From CAZEHS01 sp964424355 (GTDB taxonomy: Bacteria > Bacillota > Clostridia > Peptostreptococcales > Acidaminobacteraceae), in the NCBI GenBank assembly GCA_964424355.1, contig CAYRIO010000007.1, forward strand, positions 1-64,000: a stretch of DNA of 64,000 bases. The letters run 5' to 3'. A model generated the notes under the pieces. That model saw only the letters and a program-made list of their open reading frames with translations, ran no database searches and was not told the origin of the DNA. A program made the position numbers and the translations under genes. Below are positions 15,290 to 24,118 of the stretch, piece by piece; the first letter of the stretch is position 1, and each line of letters opens with the position of its first letter.

Positions 15290-16132
15290 TCAGGCGATTT
15301 TCTTGAATTCAATCGTCCAGTGGATACCGGTGCCGATGCTGTAGGCCTTGGCAAAGTTCCCCTGATTGATGGCGATGGCCATACGGTACAATGAATTCAC
15401 ATAGATGATCTGCTCACTGACATACACATCCCCAAATGACTTTCCATAAACGATGCGATTATTGTACACCAAGGTAGAGCCGTTTCGGATTACAACTTCG
15501 ATCATTTCACCGAAGGCAAAGCCCAGATCCAGGAAATCCTCCCGGGTAATATTAGTCCACAAACTGCCGAAGCGGACATCCAAAATGTCAATACTCCCTT
15601 TCACACTGGTTTCGGTCTTGGTAATAACCCCCATCTCCAACTCAGCAATATCCGCCACGCTGAGTTGAGTGCCCACATCCTCAAATTCGATGAGACCGGA
15701 AGCCAGTTTGGCTCCTGTATACGCGTACACATCTCTGCCGTGGAAGGTGTAAGAGCATTCCGTATTTTCACGGCGATGTTTGGACTCTTCGATTTCTCGA
15801 ATTTCTTCAATGCCGACGAAGCATTTCAAATGGGTCAAAGTGCCATTGTCCGGGGTGACTATATAGTGCCCGTTGACAGTCTTGGCCACGACGCTTTTAC
15901 GGCTGGTCCCTACGCCGGGATCCACCACGGAAACAAAGGTTGTACCCGCTGGCCAGTATTCAACGGACTGATACAGGCGGTAGGAAGCCTCCCATATGTG
16001 ATAAGGGGTGATTTCATGAGTGAGACTGTATAGCTTCAGATCCTTGTTCACCTCCAGAGCCACCCCATACATGGCGGCCACCGCACCATCAGTCAGTCCA
16101 AAATCACTTTGTAAAACCAATAAACCGCTCAT
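15290..16132 (-). CDS. SAM hydroxide adenosyltransferase (DUF62), copy 1
   Basis: 280 residues, the size of the DUF62/SAM hydrolase family, which splits S-adenosylmethionine with water to adenosine and methionine and is related to fluorinases and chlorinases. The water-activating triad is conserved: Asp71 and Arg78 (VVDPGVGTSRK) and His131 (TFHGRD). TPDNGTLTH (93-101) lines the SAM site. It is about half identical to the second copy at 16925-17782. Last gene of the operon; its ATG follows the stop of the GNAT gene by one base, so the two are translationally coupled. Confidence 0.9.
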   Translation of the reverse strand: MSGLLVLQSDFGLTDGAVAAMYGVALEVNKDLKLYSLTHEITPYHIWEASYRLYQSVEYWPAGTTFVSVVDPGVGTSRKSVVAKTVNGHYIVTPDNGTLTHLKCFVGIEEIREIEESKHRRENTECSYTFHGRDVYAYTGAKLASGLIEFEDVGTQLSVADIAELEMGVITKTETSVKGSIDILDVRFGSLWTNITREDFLDLGFAFGEMIEVVIRNGSTLVYNNRIVYGKSFGDVYVSEQIIYVNSLYRMAIAINQGNFAKAYSIGTGIHWTIEFKKIA

Positions 16133-16133
16133 T

Positions 16134-16931
16134 TTATACCCTCCCTAAAATTGTCCATTTTTCAATAATATTGAAGCCAAGTCGTTGAAAAATCCTGCCG
16201 CTGTCTGGATTATCATAAAACAAGCAGGCATGCTTGCCATTATTCAGAAGATCCCTGCACAGTGCCGACAGGATCCGGCTGCCATAACCGGTGTTCCGAT
16301 GCCCGGGAAGGGTGAAAAGTCCTCCAATCATGGCGCTGACGCTGGTCTCCGCGGTGGTATTGCCATGGCTGACAATCAGTCCGTTTTCCCGAATTATCCT
16401 ATGGATCCCTTCCCTACTTTCGATGCGGTTGGATATCTGCCGCAACAGACTTTCTCCATCACCGGAGTAGAGGCCGGAAAACTCCGCAATCATCCCGTAG
16501 GCCTGAGTGATTTCTTGGGCATCCTTGCCGGTTGCCACCTGAACCCGCGCATCCGGCGGCAGGAGCCTGGAGCCGTCCTTTAACTCACAAAAGAACATCT
16601 CCCGCTTAAAAAAATTCTCTCCAAGCAAGGGCTTCAGCTGTTCCATAACGGAATGCTTGCCGCTGACGATTTTTGCATCTCGGCTCAGAATCAGGTCACT
16701 GACCTCCTGAAAATCCATGTCCATATTTTTGCTGTAGATGATGAAATTATCATGATACCGAAGCACCACCCCAACCAAGCCATCCTCTCGGATTTGAAGC
16801 CAGATTTCCTGAAATTCTTTATTAAACCCGTGAATTTCGATATCCCCGATGATGAAGATATTGATATTGGGCTCTTCCATGCAGTAAGCCAATATCCGGG
16901 AACGATCTGACTCCGTTCCTTTCGTCAGCAT
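16134..16931 (-). CDS. GNAT-family N-acetyltransferase
   Basis: 265 residues. The C-terminal half has the GNAT acetyl-CoA fold: GGLFTLPGHRNTGYGSRILSAL (the R/Q-x-x-G-x-G/A pyrophosphate loop, about residues 205-226) and a late FYDNPDSGRIFQRLGF. The N-terminal half (1-130) resembles the two-lobed family in which a GNAT domain follows a degenerate one. Acceptor unknown. Start at 16931 (MLTKGTE) is taken over the longer frame because the ATG overlaps the upstream stop as ATGCTGA and a GGTGG lies before it. Sandwiched between two DUF62 genes, so a substrate connected with SAM or its products is a fair guess only. Confidence 0.85.
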   Translation of the reverse strand: MLTKGTESDRSRILAYCMEEPNINIFIIGDIEIHGFNKEFQEIWLQIREDGLVGVVLRYHDNFIIYSKNMDMDFQEVSDLILSRDAKIVSGKHSVMEQLKPLLGENFFKREMFFCELKDGSRLLPPDARVQVATGKDAQEITQAYGMIAEFSGLYSGDGESLLRQISNRIESREGIHRIIRENGLIVSHGNTTAETSVSAMIGGLFTLPGHRNTGYGSRILSALCRDLLNNGKHACLFYDNPDSGRIFQRLGFNIIEKWTILGRV

Positions 16932-17782
16932 GGTTCCACCGCCTTTTCGAAGGCTACCGTCCATTCAGGACCCCAACCCAGCTGGTACTGGTCCTTCAGA
17001 CTGCCCTGGTTCATCGCCATGGACACCCTCATCAGCTCATTGTTGTAGATTATGACATCCCCTTTATTCACATAACCAAACGATTTATGGAAGAGCACTG
17101 TTTCAGTGAACACCACCTGACCGGTGTGGTAGATGGTGGCCAGAACCTTGTCGCCGTAGGAAAATCCCGCTTCGTTGAAAAGTTCCAGAGGGATGTTGGT
17201 CCATAGGTTTCCGAAGTTGGGATCCCCGATTTCAAAACTGCCGGTCACGATACCCTCATTCATTGAGGGCTCCTGAAGCGTGAATACCTGGATGTCATCC
17301 ACCGGGTAAGCCGGACCAACCTGGTCATAGGTGATGATGCCGCTAGCCAATCGGGCGGCACAGTAACCGAAGAGATCCCGACCATGGAAGATGCTGGTCC
17401 CCTCGGTGTTTTTGCCCCGGAGACGGTTGATCGTCTCGTCAATCTCCCTGATTTCAGCGATGCCCACCCACTGTTTGAGATGGGTCAGAGAACCGTTGTC
17501 TGGAGTCACCACATAATACCCATCAGTGGTTTTTGCTACGGAAGCCTTTCGGGGCGTCCCTACCCCTGGGTCTACAACGGATACGAAGACAGTGCCCTCC
17601 GGCCAGAACCTCATGGACTGGTAGAGCCTGTAGGAGGCACTCCAAATGTCATACTGCGGAATCTCATGGGTGCCGTCCATGATTTCCAGCGTTCTGTCGA
17701 CACTTTTCACCACCCCATACATGGAGCAGACGGCTCCTTCCTTATACGTAAAATCAGATTGAAAAACCAGCAAGGGTTTCAT
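16925..17782 (-). CDS. SAM hydroxide adenosyltransferase (DUF62), copy 2
   Basis: 285 residues, same family as the copy at 15290-16132. Conserved triad Asp71, Arg78 (VVDPGVGTPRK) and His133 (IFHGRD), and TPDNGSLTH (93-101). The two copies diverge mostly in the C-terminal domain, which shapes the adenine pocket and trimer contacts, so they may differ in substrate or form a hetero-oligomer. It starts 12 nt after the stop of ecfT with a GGAGG site, and ends in a 7-nt overlap with the GNAT gene. Confidence 0.9.
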   Translation of the reverse strand: MKPLLVFQSDFTYKEGAVCSMYGVVKSVDRTLEIMDGTHEIPQYDIWSASYRLYQSMRFWPEGTVFVSVVDPGVGTPRKASVAKTTDGYYVVTPDNGSLTHLKQWVGIAEIREIDETINRLRGKNTEGTSIFHGRDLFGYCAARLASGIITYDQVGPAYPVDDIQVFTLQEPSMNEGIVTGSFEIGDPNFGNLWTNIPLELFNEAGFSYGDKVLATIYHTGQVVFTETVLFHKSFGYVNKGDVIIYNNELMRVSMAMNQGSLKDQYQLGWGPEWTVAFEKAVEPC

Positions 17783-17794
17783 GGGTACTTCCTC

Positions 17795-18628
17795 CTATAT
17801 AAATGGATTGTAATAACGGCTGTGATTGATGAAAACAGACACGGATACGGTGATGATAAAAACCGAGATGGATATGGCAATGGCCAGATAATCCTCTTTC
17901 ACTAAGCGCTTGGTGTTGTACCAGGTCCGTTTTTTACCCTTTGCAAAGCCCCGAAGATCCATGGCGTTGGTAATCAGCTCAATGCGATCCAACGTAGAAA
18001 AAATCAAAGGGGTCACAATCAGCAGGGAATTTTTAAACCGATCCGTCAGTTTCTGCTTATTGGACATTTCCAGCCCCCTCGCCTGCTGGGCCTGGCTGAT
18101 ATCATGGTAATTCCGCTGGATATCCGGGAAATACCGAAGAGTCAAAGCTACAGCAAAGGCTGCCTTGTAATTAACGCCGACGCCATTGAGAGAGGCAGCG
18201 AATTCACTGGGGTTGGTGGTAAGAAGGAAGATGATCCCCAGAGGCACTACAGAAGCGTATTTCAGGAACTTGGTGGTCTGGTAGAACAACTGCTCTGCCG
18301 TTAGGGTGTAGGGTCCAAAAAGATGCGTCAGTTCGTGGCGGGTCCCATAGATACCGACCCCCAGCTCCGGGGCGAAGAGAAAAGTCACCAGAGCGTTGGT
18401 GAGGAGAAAGAACAGCACATAGATCACCATCAGCTTAATCTGCGCAAATTTAATTTTTGAGATCTTCAGCACGGCGAAGGAAAAAACCATGGCTGCCAGA
18501 ATCACTCGGATATCATAGGAGAACATTACAGCGAACGTGAGGAGCAGGAAGCAAATCAGCTTCGTTAGGCCGGAAAGTCGGTGAATCAAGGTGTTTTCGT
18601 AGTTATACGAAAATAGCTTCATTTTCAT
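17795..18628 (-). CDS. ecfT: ECF transporter transmembrane component EcfT
   Basis: 277 residues. The CbiQ/EcfT family: about five transmembrane segments in the first 140 residues and near the C-terminus, and the cytoplasmic coupling helices with ARG motifs (QAQQARGLEM near residue 185 and MDLRGFAKGKKRTW near residue 225). It couples the ATPase dimer to the substrate-binding S protein in the cytoplasmic membrane. Start ATG overlaps the ecfA stop as ATGA. Confidence 0.93.
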   Translation of the reverse strand: MKMKLFSYNYENTLIHRLSGLTKLICFLLLTFAVMFSYDIRVILAAMVFSFAVLKISKIKFAQIKLMVIYVLFFLLTNALVTFLFAPELGVGIYGTRHELTHLFGPYTLTAEQLFYQTTKFLKYASVVPLGIIFLLTTNPSEFAASLNGVGVNYKAAFAVALTLRYFPDIQRNYHDISQAQQARGLEMSNKQKLTDRFKNSLLIVTPLIFSTLDRIELITNAMDLRGFAKGKKRTWYNTKRLVKEDYLAIAISISVFIITVSVSVFINHSRYYNPFI

Positions 18629-20337
18629 GAACAGCGCTCCCCTCCCCTCTCATAATCGATAAAGCTCTGAACGAACTTGGTTTCATCAGGGATTCCAGCC
18701 ATCTGGGCAAGGCTGAACAGGGATGTTTCCTTCAGATTCGCCTCCTGGATGACTCGCTGATCTGTAAGGACCACAGAGGCGTGGGTATCGGCGATTTTCC
18801 TGCCACCCGCCAGCACGATGGCGCGAGGAGTGTATTCCAGCATCAGGTGCATATCGTGGGTAATGAGGATGATGGTGACCCCCAACTTGTTGATCTCCTG
18901 CAGAAATTCCATGATATCGCTATAATGGCGGAAATCCTGTCCCGCCGTGGGCTCATCCAGAATCAGTATCCGAGGATCCAAAACGAGTATGGAGGCAATG
19001 GTGACCCGTTTTTTCTGCCCGTAGCTGAGGGCGGCGATGGGCCAATCCACAAAGGGTGCCAGGCCGCAAATCTTCAGCATCTTAGTCACCCGAACCCGGA
19101 TTTCATCTTCGGAGATTTTCCGGAGCCTGAGACCCAAAGCCACTTCATCGAATATCAGGGCTTTTGAAATCATTTGGTTGGGGTTCTGCATGACCACGCC
19201 GATGATTTCGGCCCGCTCCTTGATGGATTTCCCCGCGATATTATTCCCTTCACAAAGTACAACCCCGGTGTCTTCCTTCACAAAACCGCACAGCACTTTG
19301 GACAAGGTGGACTTTCCCGCACCGTTCTTTCCGACGATGGAGACCATCTCCCCCTGTTTGATATCGAAATCCACGGTATCCAGAATTTGTCGAAGGCCGT
19401 CGTAGGAGAAGCTGAGGGAGTCCATTTTCAGGATGGCGGGGTTTCGGTTTTCATAATCAGCTGGTTGTACCGACCGATGCCAGCTTCTCAGCGCCTCGTT
19501 GACCCCAGAGGTATCCAAGCTCCAGATATGGCCTGCCTTCATTTCCGGCGTCACCGTGATACCTGCGTATTTCATGGCCGTCACATACAGAGGCTCCCTG
19601 ATGCCATTCTGGATAAGCACATCGGAGGCCACTAGGGTGTGCGCGTCCATATCCGCAATGATGCGACCCTCGCTGACCACGATAATTCGGTCGATGCTCC
19701 GATGCAGCACATCTTCCAGCCGATGTTCAATGATGACGATTGTCTTTCCCGACTGCTTGTGAATATCGTCGATGATCTCGATGGCCGTTTTCCCCGTGGC
19801 CGGATCTAAATTGGCCAGAGGTTCGTCGAACAAGAGGATGTCCACGTCGTCGATCATGACCCCTGCCAAGGCGGTACGCTGTTTCTGGCCCCCGGAAAGC
19901 TCATAAGGGGAAGCGCTGAGGAAGCTGTCCATATCAACCATGGCGGTTACCTTTGCAACCCGTTGATGCATCTCTGCGTGAGGGGTGCAGTCGTTCTCCA
20001 TAGCAAAGGCCACGTCCTCACCCACGGTAAGGCCTACGAACTGACCATCGGAATCTTGGAGCACCGTACCCACCATTTTAGACAGCTTAAAGATATCCTG
20101 ATCACGGGTTTCCTGGCCGTTAATCTTCAGACTTCCGTTGCTGGTTCCCTTGTAGGAAAAAGGAATCAAACCGTTAAGGCAGTGGCCCAGGGTACTTTTC
20201 CCGCTGCCGCTGGGACCCACGATGAGGATCTTCTCCCCGGGATATATCTTCAGGCTGATGGTGTTGAGAGTGGGTTCCGCCTGACTGTAATATTGAAAGG
20301 TGAAATTGTCGAATTCAATGATGGGGTTCCTGCTCAT
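18625..20337 (-). CDS. ecfA: ECF transporter double ATPase (fused EcfA1-EcfA2)
   Basis: 570 residues with two ABC ATPase cassettes. Cassette 1: Walker A GPSGSGKST (41-49), signature LSGGQ (147-151), Walker B ILLFDEP. Cassette 2 (from about residue 320): Walker A GKNGAGKST, signature LSYGQKKR and Walker B ILILDEPTAGQD. Most Firmicutes encode these as two genes; here they are fused, as in YkoD-type systems. Start at 20337 is preferred over the longer frame since GGAGGG lies 6 nt before it. A hairpin lies in the gap to ecfS. Confidence 0.95.
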   Translation of the reverse strand: MSRNPIIEFDNFTFQYYSQAEPTLNTISLKIYPGEKILIVGPSGSGKSTLGHCLNGLIPFSYKGTSNGSLKINGQETRDQDIFKLSKMVGTVLQDSDGQFVGLTVGEDVAFAMENDCTPHAEMHQRVAKVTAMVDMDSFLSASPYELSGGQKQRTALAGVMIDDVDILLFDEPLANLDPATGKTAIEIIDDIHKQSGKTIVIIEHRLEDVLHRSIDRIIVVSEGRIIADMDAHTLVASDVLIQNGIREPLYVTAMKYAGITVTPEMKAGHIWSLDTSGVNEALRSWHRSVQPADYENRNPAILKMDSLSFSYDGLRQILDTVDFDIKQGEMVSIVGKNGAGKSTLSKVLCGFVKEDTGVVLCEGNNIAGKSIKERAEIIGVVMQNPNQMISKALIFDEVALGLRLRKISEDEIRVRVTKMLKICGLAPFVDWPIAALSYGQKKRVTIASILVLDPRILILDEPTAGQDFRHYSDIMEFLQEINKLGVTIILITHDMHLMLEYTPRAIVLAGGRKIADTHASVVLTDQRVIQEANLKETSLFSLAQMAGIPDETKFVQSFIDYERGGERCS

Positions 20338-20380
20338 CTGTGCCCTCCGGCTGATTATCTTGAAACGTCGTATTTTTTTT

Positions 20381-20414
20381 GAAGGTGGCAACCCGTTTTG
20401 GGATGCCACCTTCA
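20381..20414 (-). promoter_or_regulatory. intercistronic hairpin between ecfS and ecfA
   Basis: GAAGGTGGCA (20381-20390) pairs with TGCCACCTTC (20405-20414), extended by CCC/GGG after an A-A mismatch. On the minus (coding) strand it is followed by a run of A, not T, so it should not terminate the operon; mRNA processing or differential stability is likelier. Confidence 0.6.
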
Positions 20415-20435
20415 GGTGTTTTTACAGATCTTTGA

Positions 20436-20996
20436 TCAGCCGTTCTTGCTGAGGCTGCCTTTCTTTGTCCGGGTAGCCGCATAGGCGATTAACAGCAGAG
20501 TGCCAATGACACCGGCGCTGATAGAGTTCATCACGGCTGCCACGGTGCCCTGGATAAACACCAGATTAGCGGGTTCCTTGTAAATCAGGATATCCAATGA
20601 AGGGGCAACCGCGATCCAAGCAATGGCATTGCCGATGATCTGGATTACATTGAAAGTAAGGATGTCCTTGATTTTAAATTCCCCATCTTCAACACGGGTC
20701 CGTTTGTAGGCAAAACCGAAGACAAAGCTGGCAACGCCACTGGCGATAACCCAGCTCCACCAGGGAGAACCATACTGCACGGCGTCACTGAGGGCGTGCC
20801 CGATAAAGGCTATGAGCCCCCCTGCAATAGGTCCAAAGAGCACGGCGAAAAACGCGCTGAGACCGTACGCTGTCTGAAAGCTGGTTTCGGGGATTGGGGA
20901 AGGTACCTTGATATACATGAATAAGAGCATGAAAATGGCGGCCCCCAGGCCTGTGGCTACAATGGTCTTCGTGGTCACCTTGAAATAATCGTTCAT
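20436..20996 (-). CDS. ECF transporter S component (UPF0397-like)
   Basis: 186 residues with five to six predicted membrane helices, the size of ECF substrate-binding proteins. The stretch FGPIAGGLIAFIGHALSDAV (57-76) and QYGSPWWSWV fit the UPF0397 group, often annotated as riboflavin-type S components without direct proof of substrate. Gene neighbours (regulator, ATPase, EcfT) make this a dedicated group II ECF importer. The two SAM-splitting enzymes downstream suggest an adenosyl- or methionine-related substrate; this is inference. GGAGG lies upstream of the ATG. Confidence 0.88.
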   Translation of the reverse strand: MNDYFKVTTKTIVATGLGAAIFMLLFMYIKVPSPIPETSFQTAYGLSAFFAVLFGPIAGGLIAFIGHALSDAVQYGSPWWSWVIASGVASFVFGFAYKRTRVEDGEFKIKDILTFNVIQIIGNAIAWIAVAPSLDILIYKEPANLVFIQGTVAAVMNSISAGVIGTLLLIAYAATRTKKGSLSKNG

Positions 20997-21036
20997 GTCG
21001 TTGCCTCCTTGAAATGTGGTGGATTTGGTATCAAAC

Positions 21037-21049
21037 GTGTTCAGAACAC
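21037..21049. promoter_or_regulatory. palindrome upstream of ecfS
   Basis: GTGTTCAGAACAC, a perfect 6-1-6 dyad in the 60-bp gap between the regulator gene and ecfS. It is a candidate internal operator. Confidence 0.4.
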
Positions 21050-21056
21050 ATGAAAC

Positions 21057-21794
21057 CTACAGAATCAGAGAAACATCATATTTTTCCGGGATAAAGTAGA
21101 ACTTGCATCGGGCAAGAACCCCACTGTCCCTGGTGTAGAGGATTTCCTCAATATAGAGGATCGGCTCCTCAGGAGGGATCTTCAGAAATTCTATACTTTC
21201 TCCCTCGGCTCGAATCACCCGGACCATCATGGCAGCGGATTCGGCAATCTCGAAGAGGGTGACGTTGACCAGATTTGAAACCTCATCCTCGCTAGCCAGA
21301 TCTACATGAATCTTCTCAATATGTCTGGCCGGAATCTGGATGAAGGCTCGACCGATGGGCTTTCCCCCCACCATATAGATCACATTACTGGCCATGATGA
21401 TTTCGTTCCCATTGATACCCAGCTTATTTCGGGCCACATCCGTGGGAGGGCCGAAGTTGAAGGAAATGTCGATAGCCTCCACCGCACCTTTGGCGCACTG
21501 GATCATGGGATTGATGATATGCCGCCCACCAGTGGGCTTCAGATCCTTGTGGTAAGTCACCAGCGTGCCTCGCCCCTGGCTTTTGGTGATGAGGCCATCC
21601 TCCGTGAGGACGGTGAGGGCCTGTCGCAAGGTGTTACGGCTGACTCCGTACTTCTCTGTGAGAGCAGATTCGCTGGGCAGCTGAGAGCCGTCCTCATAGA
21701 CTCCGCCGGTAATATCGGAGTACAGCATGTTGTAGATGGGTACATAGGAGGGTATTTTCTCTTTCAGCCTGCTGGTGATCTTCTGATTCCCCAT
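21057..21794 (-). CDS. GntR/HutC-family regulator with UTRA domain
   Basis: 245 residues. N-terminal GntR winged helix (about 15-80: YNMLYSDITGG, LPSESALTEKYGVSRNTLRQAL, SQGRGTLV) and C-terminal UTRA ligand-binding domain (about 95-240) with the terminal LARCKFYFIPEKY strand. First gene of the seven-gene minus-strand operon, hence probably its local repressor, responding to a small effector. AAAGGGG lies upstream of the ATG. A 17-bp dyad lies 82 bp upstream. Confidence 0.92.
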   Translation of the reverse strand: MGNQKITSRLKEKIPSYVPIYNMLYSDITGGVYEDGSQLPSESALTEKYGVSRNTLRQALTVLTEDGLITKSQGRGTLVTYHKDLKPTGGRHIINPMIQCAKGAVEAIDISFNFGPPTDVARNKLGINGNEIIMASNVIYMVGGKPIGRAFIQIPARHIEKIHVDLASEDEVSNLVNVTLFEIAESAAMMVRVIRAEGESIEFLKIPPEEPILYIEEILYTRDSGVLARCKFYFIPEKYDVSLIL

Positions 21795-21875
21795 TTTCCA
21801 ACCCCTTTCCGCAGTGTGTCTGGAGAGTGCTCCCTTCAGTTATTCAACAACCGCAACGCTTGTTCAATAACACTA

Positions 21876-21892
21876 AACTTGTACTACATGTT
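21876..21892. promoter_or_regulatory. candidate operator of the UTRA regulator
   Basis: AACTTGTACTACATGTT is a dyad of 8-1-8 with one mismatch (AACTTGTA / TACATGTT), located in the AT-rich upstream region of the regulator gene where a promoter is expected. GntR-family sites have this size and symmetry. Confidence 0.5.
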
Positions 21893-22136
21893 TTAATTTT
21901 CTCAATATTACATCAATTCTTTGCACGTGTCAATATCTTTATCACCGATATCTTGACTGTGGTCCAGTACCGTGACCGTTTCCATTGATACTTGCATGCC
22001 CTGTTCAGGATCCATACAGGGAGTTCGATTCCAGCTGCCAACAAAAAACTTTGCCACATTGTCACATAATGCACACATGATTGGGGTATCCTATACCAGT
22101 AGAAAATAAGACATCATCATTTACTGGAGGGTTCAT

Positions 22137-24011
22137 ATGCGTTTTTTTATGAAAGCCTTGTCCCTGATGCTCATCGCCTCTCTGACAATGTCGCTTTCAG
22201 CCTGCAGTGTATCCGCGGCTGACAGCAGCCAAAAGGATACCGGCACGGAACTGTTAAGCGACTACAAGCAGGACAGTCAGGGCCTGGCCTTTGACAACAG
22301 CAGATGGAACTATGACAAGGTTAACAACGTTTACTGGCAGATTGGCGTTGGCTATTGCACGGACCCGGAAACTGCCGACTATGAGACACTGGGGATCTAT
22401 GTCCCTGGGGAGTATATGACCGCCAAAGCCAACAGCGATGGAACATATGCCTGCACCCTCAACAAATCGATTAAAGTCAACGGTTATACCGCCGATACCG
22501 CACCCATCGTGTTTCCCGTCAATACAGCGGGCTACTCCGCCCAGGCTTCTCCCACGGCCTACAGCTACGACAGCGTCTCCGCCTATCTGAAATCCGGCTT
22601 CATTTATGTCTACAGCGGCATGCGGGGCAGAAGCAACGGCTATGACGAAAGCGGCAAACTGACTTACAGCGGTGGCGCTCCTTGGGGAGTTACCGATCTA
22701 AAGGCGGCAGTCCGGTACTACCGCTTCAATCAAAGCATCCTGCCCGGTGATACTGACCGGATCTTCACTTTCGGCCATAGCGGCGGCGGAGCCCAAAGCT
22801 CTGTGATGGGATCTACCGGAGACAGCCCGCTTTACTACACCTATCTGAAATCGATTGGCGCTGCCATGTTCGATAAAACGGGGGCATATATCAGCGATGC
22901 CATTTGCGGCGCAATGTGCTGGTGTCCCATAACCAGCCTCGACTACGCAGATGAAGCGTATGAATGGAACATGGGTCAGTATGCGGCTACGGGATCCCGG
23001 GCCGACACCACTTGGACCGCCGCGCTGTCCGACGATCTCGCAGAAGCCTACGCAACTTATATCAACGGGCTGGGACTGACCGATGAAAAAGGCACACCCC
23101 TGACACTGGAAAAATCCAGCGATGGGATCTACACCGCCGGAACCTACTATAATTATGTGCTCTCTGTCATCGAAGGCTCACTTAACAATTTCCTCAGCGA
23201 TACCACTTTCCCTTATACGAAGAGTGCAGGCGGTTTTAAAGCCGACGGTGGCTTCGGCAATGGCACACCGCCCGACGGCGGGATGCCCACAGGAACACCA
23301 CCCTCAGGCGGTGTGACCCTGGAGGGCGGGATGCCGAACGGTATGGCTCCCGGTCAGGATGCCGGTGAACCCACCACCTATAAAACCGTTCAGGATTACA
23401 TCACCTCATTGAATGCTGAGGGAAAATGGATCCAATACGATGCAGCTGCCAACACTGCAAAGATCACCAGTGTCAAAGATTTCGTCACCCACTGCAAAAC
23501 CGCCTCCAAGAGCGTCGCTGCCTTCGATGCGACAAGCCGGAATCAGGCGGAGAATGACGTTTTCGGCAATGATGAAAGTGACAGCCTCCACTTCGATGCC
23601 GTTCTGGCAGGCTTGCTTCAAAAAAATCAGTCAGCTTATGCAGCCTACACGGACTGGGATGCCAGCCTTGTTAAGGCCTATGCCAATGATCTCAACGCGG
23701 TTGATAAGTTCGGCACCTCTTCGTCCGTGCGCCAGAACATGTACAACCCGATGTTCTATGTCAGCGATGCCTACGCCGGTTACGGCACTTCAAAAGTGGC
23801 GCCTTACTGGCGCATCCACACCGGAATCAATCAGGGGGACACCGCCACAACCGTTGAGGCCAACCTTGCATTGGAACTGAAGCAGAATCCCAATGTGAAG
23901 GGTGTGGACTTTGAAACTGTTTGGGGGCAGGGACACACCACTGCAGAACGCACCGGTGACAGCACCGACAACTTCATCAAATGGGTCAACACCTGTGTGA
24001 ATCAGAAATAA
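22137..24011 (+). CDS. secreted tannase/feruloyl-esterase-like lipoprotein
   Basis: 624 residues. Lipoprotein signal with lipobox LSAC (Cys23). The remainder is a large alpha/beta hydrolase of the bacterial (subtype B) tannase type: nucleophile elbow FGHSGGGAQ with Ser215, and the catalytic His600 in WGQGHTTAER; an acidic partner lies between them. A Gly/Pro-rich low-complexity insert (about 365-411) separates the lid or domain halves. Such enzymes hydrolyse gallate or other phenolic esters outside the cell; the exact substrate is unknown. TGGAGGG lies upstream of the ATG. Single-gene unit with a strong terminator. Confidence 0.8.
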   Translation: MRFFMKALSLMLIASLTMSLSACSVSAADSSQKDTGTELLSDYKQDSQGLAFDNSRWNYDKVNNVYWQIGVGYCTDPETADYETLGIYVPGEYMTAKANSDGTYACTLNKSIKVNGYTADTAPIVFPVNTAGYSAQASPTAYSYDSVSAYLKSGFIYVYSGMRGRSNGYDESGKLTYSGGAPWGVTDLKAAVRYYRFNQSILPGDTDRIFTFGHSGGGAQSSVMGSTGDSPLYYTYLKSIGAAMFDKTGAYISDAICGAMCWCPITSLDYADEAYEWNMGQYAATGSRADTTWTAALSDDLAEAYATYINGLGLTDEKGTPLTLEKSSDGIYTAGTYYNYVLSVIEGSLNNFLSDTTFPYTKSAGGFKADGGFGNGTPPDGGMPTGTPPSGGVTLEGGMPNGMAPGQDAGEPTTYKTVQDYITSLNAEGKWIQYDAAANTAKITSVKDFVTHCKTASKSVAAFDATSRNQAENDVFGNDESDSLHFDAVLAGLLQKNQSAYAAYTDWDASLVKAYANDLNAVDKFGTSSSVRQNMYNPMFYVSDAYAGYGTSKVAPYWRIHTGINQGDTATTVEANLALELKQNPNVKGVDFETVWGQGHTTAERTGDSTDNFIKWVNTCVNQK

Positions 24012-24014
24012 ATG

Positions 24015-24071
24015 AAAAAATCAGCCTTGGGGTGCACTTCAATGTGACATGACCCAAGGCTGATTTTTTTT
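24015..24071 (+). terminator. intrinsic terminator
   Basis: AAAAAATCAGCCTTGGG (24015-24031) pairs with 24053-24069, flanked by A and T runs; it can act for both converging genes. Confidence 0.85.
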
Positions 24072-24118
24072 AGAATTGTCCCAGCGAAACAGAGCCTCAC
24101 TGTAATCTCATATCCCCA

